NCBI GenBank assembly: GCA_015227615.1
Contig: JAALGZ010000006.1
Location: 1,612,001-1,676,000, forward strand
Direction: 5' to 3'
DNA: 64,000 nucleotides
DNA from: Labyrinthula sp. Ha
Taxonomy: Eukaryota; Sar; Bigyra; Labyrinthulida; Labyrinthulaceae
Both the position numbers and the translations under genes were made by a program. Positions within the stretch are counted from its first letter, which is position 1. Each line of letters starts with the position of its first letter. Under the pieces are notes generated by a model, which was not told where the DNA came from, searched no databases, and saw nothing but the letters and a program-made list of their open reading frames with translations. Positions 44,403 to 54,500 of this stretch are shown here, piece by piece.

Positions 44403-46957
44403 GAACAGGCCAGAATATGGAAAGAGAGGCAATTGCAGTAGTGTCGTTCTCAAAAAAATAACGCCCTTAGCGAAATCTCTATATTGCGAGTGAAACCAAA
44501 ATATACTCTTACAACGGTGAAAGGTTTTCAGAATACAAAATATTCACAGATCCACTTATAACACTTTTACCGCGTACTAATACCAAAAATATACACTTTC
44601 AAAGGAAACCCCGGGAAAAGAAATGTACATTGTGGTACGATAGAAGCTCTTCGCTAGAATATAATAAGACGTAGTACCATTATCTGAAACTAATACTGAA
44701 ATAAAAATGATAAAAAAATATCTTTCAAATTAGAGATCCATAATTAAAAATTCACAGGAAAACTAAAATAGCACCTAATCTAAGAGATTAAGTAGATCCA
44801 CCCCACAAACTCACGTAAGTTTACCTGTTATCACTTCAACAATAATGAAACATGCTCTGAATGTTTCAGTAAACAGCCTTTTCCTTTCTATTTAAGCATC
44901 AAATAGGTAAAAATAATTAACTGCCAAAGTAGGATAATCGCTTTTCCACTGCCATTCAATGTAGTTTTCTTTCATATACCACTTCATCCTCACGGTTGCT
45001 CAAATTTTTATCATACTTCCGCTATATCTTTTCCCAAATTTTTCAAATAGAATTCATTCCTTAAACGACGGGAAGTTACGAGAGCATATCAAATTTTGAA
45101 ACCATATAGATCTGCTAAGCTAAGCCACAACTCATAACTCTATTTTTGTTTATTGAACGACATTGAATGTCAGCAATAGTGTGGCTACAAATTTTGACCG
45201 CAGTATAACCCAAACGTACGGCTCTTAAATAGGTTATCGTATCAACGGAACTTGTCGTCTAATTTTTACAAAGAAGATACTACAAATAGTTTGCAATAGT
45301 CTAGTCGAATTCCCAATATTTTAAGAGCTCTTTTGAATCAGTTTCTTTTAGATTTTAAATGACTTCTAGCTATTAAATTTTATTTGCGAAGATAAAATCT
45401 AACAAAGGAAATCTATTTCTAAAGAAAAAGTGCTCAACGTAAATAAGTTCTACACCTTTCATATGCACGGAACTAGGTGTAATAATACAACATTTGAACC
45501 CCTACAATAATGCTTCTTAGACAGAGTGCTAGAGTAAAATAGGTAATACGATTCAGCGGCAAATACTAAAAATTATACATTTTCTTAAACTCATCACCAG
45601 AAAAAGCCATGAAGAAAAATCAAACACATAGGAATAGTTTTACGAATGATTGCTAACAATGTGCAGGTCCGAAAGAAAAGTGGCAGCAACTAGGCAGCTG
45701 ATGTATGAAGAAAACGTCGCAATGGGTCTCTGAACTGTCAGTTTAGAACACAATCTATTCAAAATCTGATATTTTTGTACTTTCAAACTTAGAAAAATAT
45801 AACACAGGTCTTATGCAGTTCAAGTGAGCTAGATATTTATGTTATTGCACTTAGCTTTATCGACGCCTGAGCCAGAAAATGATTATCTCGTTGTTTTTAT
45901 GCAGGTAAGTTCCAAAACAGTGAAACTCAACTACCCCTATTTTTGTGGAAAGGGTGATGCATCCAATGCAGACATGTAATATTTTCCTCAAAAAAAACAT
46001 AACCCCGCTTTGTTCATGTTGTTCTTGGGACTATTTCAATCATTGAAAGAATTCAAAGTATGGAATTAAACTATTAATTAAAAAAATCTGAGACACCAGT
46101 AATGAAAAGAATAAACCACGAAACAGCTACAGGACGCAAATTGTTTTTAACCATTATATTCTATGTCAGGTATATTCCAACCTAGGTTAGGAGTCAGGAG
46201 ACGGGAAAGCCTCAGGACTTCCTGAATTCCTAGAACCATACAACAAATATTTAAATAGAAACATCTAGAAATTATTAAAACAGCAAGAGCAAGGGGACAA
46301 TTGGTGAGCTAAAAACTCAATATTTTCTCTCCTTTTCTCTAATTTTTAGTAATTTAAGACCCTGTACTCACCTCAGAGGGTTAAACTTAGGAGCTCATCA
46401 ATGTGCTAACCACAATTTGAGCATAGATGTAAAACAGTTCACTTAATTATTTTTAAGAGTTTATTAAACTTAAGTTTAACTCTAACTTGCTAGACTCGTT
46501 ACTTCTACTTAAGCTGAATCTATATACTGTCAATATTGTTACTTCTCTTATGGCTGAGACTTTGCTAACAGAAGAAACTTTGTATCTTTCATTTGTTGAA
46601 CTGTTTCATGAGAAAACAATACTCCTAAGAATACTATCCTTGACAAGAATAATCCAATTTGCATGACAATGATCAACCTTCTCCTTCCATAAACTTTTTA
46701 AAACCCTGTTCAGATTGGCCTTACAATGCAATCTCCTTTTTTCATTCGGTGTAAGAGCGCAAGGGAAAGAAGAAGTCTTGGGAACCTGTGAGTCAAAAAA
46801 GTTTGATAGCACCTCTAAAAGGGAAAAGAAACGGGAATGGAAAATAAAAGTTCGGAGGAAACTATAGGTATTGCTTCTCCAATCCTAACACTGATTACAA
46901 ATCAAATATGTAACAAATGGGGATATCAGATATAATCATGCAAGGTGAAACATAACC

Positions 46958-47722
46958 ATGTCAACAACTGAAGAAAAAGATATCTGTAAACTTACCCGAT
47001 CTGAGCCAATCCAATTTTTTCCTGAAGAACTGTACACATGCAAAAACTTTGCACAAAATTCATGCTGTAATCAAAGTCACTCAAAGAATCTGCTTTCCTC
47101 ACCCCCATTTTATCTCCACAAAGTTTTACGCGCAGCTTCTCTATCTAACTCTAACATTTGTGCAAATAACATTCAGAAACTCAATTGCTTTCCTTGCCAT
47201 CCTGAATATGGACTAGAAAAAAAACAATACCGAAATATTTGCCAAGGACTTTGTGATCATGTTTTTAAGTCATGTGCGAACCAATTTTACAAGTTGGAAA
47301 ATGTTCGAACGAAATCTCTTGAAGGATTTTATCACCCAAAAGGGCAAATTCCTGTTCCGTGTGATGAAGATGAGGTAATTTGTACTGAATTAAATGCATT
47401 CTTTGATAATGGAACTTATTTTTGTCAAGCTTTTGGTCTTGAAGTTGAGAGATATATTGTAAACACAACTGAATACGAGTATGATTGTTATGACGGACGA
47501 ATGGATCAAACAATGTATGGAAAGATCGTCGAACATACTGAGATGAATTTTATGGATCAAGCTATTGGAACTCTTTTGTCTCCGTTCTTATGGCTCTATG
47601 ATGCAATTAATGTTGATTTTGAAGAGAAGATAAGTAATGGTGAAATTGATATTGAGACTTTGTTTCTACAGGTTATCATAGCGGGTTTGTTGTTAAAATT
47701 CATTGTGTCCCAGTTTAGCTAG
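46958..47722 (+). CDS. Cys-rich folate-receptor-like protein with C-terminal membrane segment
   Basis: A 254-aa frame from ATG 46958 to TAG. Paired and spaced cysteines (C10, C28, CC36-37, C68, C77, C80, C95, C99, C106, C135, C142, C156, C177) and the sequence PEELYTCKNFAQNSCCN followed by ICQGLCDHVFKSC fit the folate-receptor-type Cys-rich extracellular fold. Residues about 234-252 form one hydrophobic helix at the extreme C-terminus, either a membrane anchor or a GPI signal. Such a disulphide-rich domain should enter the secretory pathway, yet no N-terminal signal peptide is present; the true first exon may lie upstream and be missed. Ligand unknown. It is followed by the lipase gene on the same strand, 371 bp away. 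Confidence 0.7.
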   Translation: MSTTEEKDICKLTRSEPIQFFPEELYTCKNFAQNSCCNQSHSKNLLSSPPFYLHKVLRAASLSNSNICANNIQKLNCFPCHPEYGLEKKQYRNICQGLCDHVFKSCANQFYKLENVRTKSLEGFYHPKGQIPVPCDEDEVICTELNAFFDNGTYFCQAFGLEVERYIVNTTEYEYDCYDGRMDQTMYGKIVEHTEMNFMDQAIGTLLSPFLWLYDAINVDFEEKISNGEIDIETLFLQVIIAGLLLKFIVSQFS

Positions 47723-48093
47723 GCAATCAAATATTATTGTTATTGGAGTTTTGTTTCTTCCTTTTGTGTGAGACTAGGTTCCACATCCTGTTTTGAACTA
47801 AGTGCTCGATGAATTAAGAAAATTTCCTTGTACAACTTAATATCTAAATAACTAACTTCATCAACTTGAAAGAGGGATCAATTAATAAACCCATCTTTTA
47901 AGGCTTTTATAAAACCTACAAAACTCTGGCACACTATCCATAGGATTCTAGAAGGAGATACAGGTGAATTTTTGATGACGAAGGAGCTAGTTAGCAATAA
48001 CTTCATAATGACGTCAGCACTTGAGCAAGGAAAATACAGTTCATCCTATAATGACGTCATTATCTGACGCAAGTTGAAAACTGAACCCGAAAA
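47723..48093. other. Intergenic region, lipase promoter
   Basis: A 371-bp spacer between two co-directional genes. Its right quarter holds two TGACGTCA palindromes; no other structure was seen. Confidence 0.6.
48009..48059. promoter_or_regulatory. Twin perfect CRE palindromes upstream of lipase
   Basis: TGACGTCA occurs exactly at 48009-48016 and again at 48052-48059, 35 to 85 bp before the lipase ATG; a related CTGACGC follows at 48064. TGACGTCA is the full cAMP-response/ATF site bound by bZIP dimers. Two perfect 8-bp copies in 51 bp are very unlikely by chance in AT-rich DNA. Regulation by a bZIP factor is inferred. Confidence 0.6.
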
Positions 48094-49056
48094 ATGTCAG
48101 AGACAAGAGAATTGGTTGTCCTTATACATGGCTTTCTTGGCGGCGCCTTTGATTATAAAAATTTTGTAGCTTATTGCGCTCCAAGGCTGAAGCAAGTAGA
48201 ATTTTTCATATGCAAGGCAAATGAATGGAAAACAAGAGATGGAATAACCCAGGGGGCAAAGCGTATTTACAATGAGCTCGAGGTGTATCTCATACAAAAT
48301 AAAGATAAATACCAGTCCATTTCACTAGTTGGTCATTCTCTCGGTGGTCTCTATGCGCGATACTTAGCTTATCTTTTTCAGAAGAATGACTTCTGCAGAA
48401 CTTTTTCCCTCAAACCGAGCAAGTTTTATTCTTTTCAAGCCCCTAATTTAGGCATTGACACTTACAGGTCTTTCATGGGTCAGAATTTTGCATTTTATTT
48501 TTTTAAATGTTTTGGGTTAACTGTTAGAGAAATTTTATTGGTAGATGAAAAAAATTTTGAAGATTGTTTCATGTACAAGCTTTCTACGAAGGATTTTATT
48601 GATGCACTGAAGCTTTTTGACACTCACATTTTGTATTGTAATATAAAAAACGATTCAGCAGTTCCATATCTGTCAGGAAGTATCAGAGATGAAGAAGACG
48701 GTTTGTACTTTGTATCCAAGCACACGTCAAAGTTAAAGCTCTTCTTAACTGGATTTGGGCTGTGTTCAGGGATCTTCAATAAGGAAAAATTAGAGGCGGA
48801 CGAAAAATACAAGAATCTCACAAAGCTTTGTGTCTCCAAAAACAAGAAAACTATTCCTGAAAATCCAGAAGCAACAGAGGTATACGACGAGAAGCAGGAA
48901 GCCAGCGTAGACCAAATAAGGAAGAATTTGAACACTCTAATTTGGAAAAAATATGATGCAGTCTTTCATACTTTAATTGCACATGAGCAGATTGTAGCAA
49001 AAAGAATCTGTCTGGAGGGTGAGTCTATTCTTCATCATTTTTGCGATAATTTTTAA
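48094..49056 (+). CDS. DUF676-type serine lipase/esterase
   Basis: A 320-aa alpha/beta-hydrolase, single exon. The N-terminus has the oxyanion-hole motif VVLIHGFLGG (H12-G13), and the nucleophile elbow LVGHSLGGLYARY places the catalytic Ser at 82. Asp187 (NIKNDSAVPY) and His297 (IAHEQIVAKR) are the likely triad partners, at the spacing and with the flanking patterns of the DUF676/ROG1/FAM135 group of putative lipases; the terminal GESILHHFCDNF also fits. There is no signal peptide or membrane helix, so a cytosolic or lipid-droplet-associated lipase is inferred; the substrate is unknown. The start follows two CRE sites. The last 32 bp overlap the 3' end of the convergent small gene. Confidence 0.88.
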   Translation: MSETRELVVLIHGFLGGAFDYKNFVAYCAPRLKQVEFFICKANEWKTRDGITQGAKRIYNELEVYLIQNKDKYQSISLVGHSLGGLYARYLAYLFQKNDFCRTFSLKPSKFYSFQAPNLGIDTYRSFMGQNFAFYFFKCFGLTVREILLVDEKNFEDCFMYKLSTKDFIDALKLFDTHILYCNIKNDSAVPYLSGSIRDEEDGLYFVSKHTSKLKLFLTGFGLCSGIFNKEKLEADEKYKNLTKLCVSKNKKTIPENPEATEVYDEKQEASVDQIRKNLNTLIWKKYDAVFHTLIAHEQIVAKRICLEGESILHHFCDNF

Positions 49057-49356
49057 TATCATGTTTAATGTCCAATATCTGAGATTTTACCAATGAATCA
49101 TTGTTAGAAATCTCTTCATGCAAGAAGTAAAATCCAGTAGACAAAGATATCCCAAGACCCCACATGAAGGCAGATGCCCTTGCTCTAAGTGTGTTCTTTG
49201 AAGGTTCTAGATATTTAACAATGAGCAAAAAATACGTGAAATTGATTGAGAAGATATAGGATTCACAGGGGATGCTGTTTGTGAAGATGTTGATGGAGTT
49301 GCCGTTGATAGTCTCTGGGTTTTGATTCGAAAGATAGTGTTGCTAAATCTCTTCAT
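49025..49356 (-). CDS. Small mitochondrial-type single-pass membrane protein
   Basis: Two exons, 49356-49236 and 49206-49025, joined across a 29-nt intron (GTATTT...ATCTAG) give 100 aa ending in TAG. The N-terminus is basic and Ser/Thr/Arg-rich without acidic residues (MKRFSNTIFRIKTQRLSTAT), typical of a mitochondrial presequence. One hydrophobic segment follows (ASAFMWGLGISLSTGFYFL), then an acidic and Lys-rich helix. An inner-membrane accessory or assembly subunit is the likely type, but I recognise no family. The first ATG after the upstream open frame was chosen for its presequence. The final 32 bp overlap, antisense, the end of the lipase gene. Confidence 0.7.
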
Positions 49357-51146
49357 GTTACTTAAATAAGTTAGTTTCAGGTGAGTTGCATTTTGGGCAA
49401 ATTCCCGTATACCTGCAAAATAAAATTGCGTGAGCTTCGGAAGAGCAAGGCCCTGAACATATGTAAAATATAAGGTTACCTCTATGTACAGCTGAGAGAT
49501 AGAGGAAGTCCTTATTCTCTGTAATATCAATAGTCACTACTGGGTTTTTAGCTACTAATTGGTTTCTATCATGGTTTCATGGAAGCACTGGTTAGTGTTT
49601 TGAAGAAGTGTTCTTCCCTTTAAGCTCAGACCTGCAAGCTCGAGCAAAGATACCACAGTGAACAAAGAATCTTATCACTAAAGTGATAAGATGCCTAATT
49701 TGTTACCATATAATGTAGCTTTGTCACTAGTTCTTAGGTAACCTAACAGGGACATCGGCAACATAAGAAGGACAAGAGAAAGCTCGAGAAGAGGCGTCGA
49801 GCTGAAAGTTTTGAACTTGCTCTAGAAAATAGATAATAAGCATAGAAGTGCAAAAATATTTTTCTTACTTTTTTGTGTTTGGGACTACTTTGTATCTTTC
49901 TTCTAGCTGTGGCTGTTGTCTTGAAACCTTAAACCCTCTTTGAATAGTGGTGCCATTGCTTCTTTCCATTAGCAAAGTCCAAGAAGTGGAAATTTTTGCT
50001 AAATGAGAAAAAGCGAAATTTATTATGACTGAAATTTTAACTGGATTGCTTGCTACATCTCCGAAATCTTGTCTCAGGTTAGTATATCCAAAGTAATTAT
50101 CCATGTAACACTAAGAGTTTCTTAATAGAGAAATCCTTTGCCTCCATTGGAATTCTTCCACTAGAATGTATAAAATATTCTGTTTCATGTTCGTAAAGTA
50201 CTCTATAATCTTAATATTCATAAAAATATCAAGGGTTCTTTAGAAACAAGTAATTCTGGCAAACAAGTTCTATGCTTGAAAATAGAAGTCACATACTAAG
50301 AGACAAGTATATTGAATGTAAACACTTGACATATGTATGAGAGGCAGCAGGAGCACCCTATATCTGTGTGATGCTTAATACAGCTATTTTGAATAGTTAC
50401 GTTAGTAGCAAAGTCTTCAATAATTGTTTTGGGAATACATATAGGTTCTAAATATGTTATCCAATAACAACCAGATTCACAGAATACAGAACAAAATACT
50501 TTGAGCTCTTCAGAGGTAGGAACTACACTGAAATCAATCTTTTACGCTAACTTAGTGGGGAAATTGATGTCATAGAAGAATCTTGAGATCTGAAAATATC
50601 TTTCCAATACTTCGTGAATTGTCTAGATGCAACTTATACTTGAATATATGTACTAGTTTAGAGCCATCGAGACTCTCGAATACTCCTTCGGAATAATGAC
50701 GTATTATGTTTTTTCTTCTTATGATTTCTTTCAGCTGGTGTTAAGCATCGGCTTACAAGATGCTCAGTATTACGAAATAAATGCACTTGATGAACATGAG
50801 TAAAACAGTCGTTTCCCTTTCAGCCTAGAAGAACTCCAGGAGACTGACAAAGAACCAATAAAACGTAGCAAGTGAAGAGCAACATATCTGGTACAAGTAA
50901 AGAACCATAAACGCTAAAGAACACATCTTCCATAGAGTCTACGTAGTTATCACACTTTAGCTATTTGTTCGTAACTCGCGTATAGGTAAAGCACAAATGC
51001 CAAATAAATCGTAAAATTGTAACTACAACTCTATCTCTCGAGAATGTAATATACAATATACTGAGAATAGTCCCAAAATTTGTGCAGAATGTATCAATGT
51101 GTTGTGTCCTAGGTTAACCGTTTTATATAGGTCGCACAAGTTGAGG
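49357..51146. other. Intergenic tract
   Basis: About 1.8 kb between divergent starts. A minus-strand frame at 49865-50104 begins with ATG and runs 79 codons, but it has no family features and is within chance length. A plus-strand stretch near 50735-50875 can be read across a 24-nt GT-AG segment; I do not consider that enough for a gene. Confidence 0.4.
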
Positions 51147-51466
51147 ATGGAGATGAATTGGTTAAGGTTCTACCGAAATCATAAAAGACTTCCCATGAAC
51201 TGGGACAATCCTTATGTAAAAATTTAATTCAAATCATTGTGAAGCATGAGTTATTTGGAAACATTTTTAAAGACGAAGAGGAACCAAATAAAATGTCCTT
51301 GGGACCACTTGGATTGCAACCAGAAGATTTTGAGGAAAAATTTGGTCAAGGTTTATTAGGTGACGAACTAGAGATGGAGGATCAAATGATATCATCCGAC
51401 CTGGATGATACATATACTCATACATTACCTTCATCTGAAGGAGAGGAAAGTGATGCTGGTTGGTAG
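51147..51466 (+). CDS. Small acidic protein of unknown function
   Basis: The second exon (51245-51466) is a clear open frame ending in tandem stops (TAG TGA), with an acidic, ordered-looking C-terminus (LGDELEMEDQM, SSEGEESDAGW). A 29-nt GT-AG segment (51216-51244) joins it in frame to an upstream stretch starting at ATG 51147 (LPMNWDNPY), giving 96 aa. That intron ends in GAAG instead of the TAG or CAG seen elsewhere, so the first exon is uncertain; more exons may lie upstream. No family recognised. It ends 44 bp before the end of the convergent dynein gene. Confidence 0.45.
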
Positions 51467-51510
51467 TGATATAGTAAGTATTTTGAAGTTATATTTCAAT
51501 AAAATGGCAC

Positions 51511-54500
51511 TTACAGATCAAGTTGAGTGAGAAGAGCAACTCCTGCTAATATCCACTTCGTTTGGGTATCCGTAGTAGGAATTCTTATATTCATAACAAA
51601 ATTAGTTGAGTGACCTGTTGTACTTAATATTCCTCTTCGTTCACTAGTCTTGTACACGGGTGAGTCATAAAAGTCAACCGGTTGGATATCTTGTTTCTTC
51701 ATTGGAACAAGCCACATAATGGGCGCAGCGGAGAATAGTATTTTTGGAAAAGCATCTTTCAATAAGCCTTCTTTGTCACAAAAGCGTGCGCCATCAATAT
51801 ACAGACCATACACATAAGCTCCATCTATGGGTTTTTCTCCTAAAGCTTGCAGGTTAGTGTCGTTGTCATCTTCCTGATTTGCCATTAAACGCAACATTTT
51901 AAAGTCGAAGTCGACATCATCAATGGGAATTCCATATTTTCGTGCAAAATTTTGCAGCGTACCTGTTAGGAACGCTTGAGTAAAAAAGAAACCTGAGAGC
52001 CAATAACTTATTGGTATCTCACCATATAGCCAAGTTGCCAAGAACTTCATTCGTCTTAAAAGATCTTTCACATAACTCGAGAGGGGTTTCAGAGAAGGAT
52101 AGCTGGAAATCAGCCAGGCACCTGGAACCCGACCCAGCAGGAGAGAATTAGCCACCAGTTCTAATGCACCGCTCATAACAACAATGCCTCTGACAGCTTT
52201 CTTCACTTCTTTCAGGCTATCCCTTACAACAGCATTTAATTTGTTAAACCTTACTAGCTCCTGAACAAGTACAGTATTCATTGATTCCTCCCACTTCACC
52301 GGGTACTTTAACTCGGCAAACTCAATATCATATAAATCGGGCAGCTTCCCTAAAATATCCTCTGCTATATCATAAATTATATCTTCTTCCGTTTTCATAC
52401 CAGAGTCGCCATCACCTTCACCATCTTCTTTGTCCCCCGAGGACACGACCTTTTGCGTTAACAAGACGGTTTTACATAACAACCTGGTTTCCCGCTGCCC
52501 TTTAGTTAGATTGGCATTTTCATTAAGCCCAAACACCTCGGGTTCAGTAGCCAAAGGTAAAGATTGTATAAATTCAAGATAACGTTCATATTCCATGTTT
52601 GGAGGAACTCTGTATAAACCACTTCCTGATAAGGATTGATTTTCAACTAGTACTAGAGGCGAGTAGAAGGTACCCAGAACTGTCATTAAGAAGCGCCGAT
52701 CTTTGTCATCAGTTACTCTGCCTCCGTAATTACACTCGCCAGTGCAGTAATTGAGACATTTGAACGGAACCTCTTCATACAAATCTATAAAAATAGCAAG
52801 CTGCCGCACGCTAATAATAAGGTCGGAGTTTGAGAAATCATATGGTATGTTCCAACCTAGACTTCCGTATTCCCTTCGCTCTTGAACAAGTGCATGAAAG
52901 AAACAGAGAGTATATAAGAGTTTTTTAAAATCATTTCCATCATTTCTCTTAACTGAATTGAAAAAGTTCATATCTGATATAGGATCAGCGCGATAACTAG
53001 ACAGAAGATTTTGTCGAAGCCCCTTGGGTGGTTCAAGCGTCATCTTAACACTATTTTGCAAAATTGAAACGGGGAAGTCATCTGTAGGGTAGGTTGTCAA
53101 CCAAAGTCTAAAGTTTTGGTTAACCCTGTTTTCTTCATCAGAATTGCTCCTGATCTGAATGCTTTCAACTATAGTTTCCAATTTACTCATCCATGAGGTT
53201 GCTAGGTGGCAGTTCTGGAGAACAATCCATATTTTTTCCCCTTCCTTAGACACTGCATTTTTTATCATTACTTCGGCTTTCGGTCCCTGACCCTGTCCAA
53301 GCGAAATAGAATCTACTCTATAATGTTCGGTTTCACTTAGTTTCAAAATATTTGTCATCGGATCAGCTCCAGCACTAAGGACAAAAACAAGAGGAATGCA
53401 GCAAGTAGAATCGTTAAAGCATGTGCGAAGATTAAACGTAGGTGGGTTAACGAACTTTTCACCCATTTGTTCTACAATGTAGTCTTGAATCCCAAGTACC
53501 AGCTTATCTGGTCTAAGGCACCGTGTGATAAGTAGCTTTTGAAATGAGCCCAACTTAGTTTCCCATATCCCCGGCATAGTTGCTCTATGGGCATCTGTGG
53601 AATCATAAATTGCCTTAAAGAAAGGCAAATTCTCAAGAAAAACTGTGGTTAGGCCCAAGAAAGATGAAAGCTTTTCAAGTCGACAAATTTCACTCCAGGA
53701 TAATTCGTTTAACCATTCTTTTGCAGGGTTTTCTAAAGAATTCTCAGTTGTTACACCTCCGGTGAGCAAGAAATACCACTCGGAGTTGTCAACCCTTCCA
53801 TTTCCTTGCAAAATTTTCATAGTAAGAAGGAAAGAATAAGTTAACTTATCTTTTTCTAGCAGTGACCGACAGACGTTGCAATATAGGTAGTATGTGAAGT
53901 AGTCTTTGATGAGCTTGAGTCGTTGTTCTAACACAGAGCTTTTCTCACTCTCTGATACCGAAGTAGAACATAGGCCCAGAAACCAACTCAGAGAATATTG
54001 GTACGTGGGTTCGACATTTGCGAGTTCAGCAGTGATGAAATACAAGAGTTGGGCATGAAACGCGACATTAACATATTTCGAGCGGGTTTCATCAATCTTT
54101 TTTTCCGTTACTTTTGCCGTCTCTTGTTTTATTTTAATGTCATCTGCAATAACTTTCGAGCTCTTTAATGTATCGATAGCATTTTCGTCCTCTAGAATAT
54201 TACCAGAACTCGAAGAGAGGATTTGCAAAATTTTATTCTCACAGTCGCTCAGACTCTTGGCATTTTCAGCACCTGATAGAATAAGTTGTTCCTTCTCCTT
54301 TGCCAACTCTGGTTTTTCCAACTTTACTACCTGGTTTAATATTTGGTCCTGTAGACCTAAAGGGGTGATCATAAAATTGAGGAGGGTAACTTTAACACTA
54401 ACTTCTGGTAAATAGTGTGGATTTCTGAGCTTTGTGGTAATAAAGAAGCGAAATAATTCAGAATATTCTATGGTAGAGTCTCCAAGTCGAATCATTGAAA

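Larger units (their letters stand above)
40136..46957. other. 7-kb gene-poor tract with two foldback elements
   Basis: No gene supported. It holds two inverted copies of a foldback-type DNA element (40563-41062 and 43776-44402). A minus-strand open frame at 46606-46812 has a coding-like sequence (ANLNRVLKSLWKEKV) but no ATG or partner exon. The rest is AT-rich DNA with only chance-length frames. Confidence 0.45.

Noticed and set aside
49865-50104. 79-codon minus-strand frame starting with ATG
   Set aside because: No motif, no phased partner exon, and a length expected by chance several times in this window.
50735-50875. Two-exon reading across a 24-nt GT-AG segment
   Set aside because: Total under 60 codons, no start, and alternative frames look equally good.
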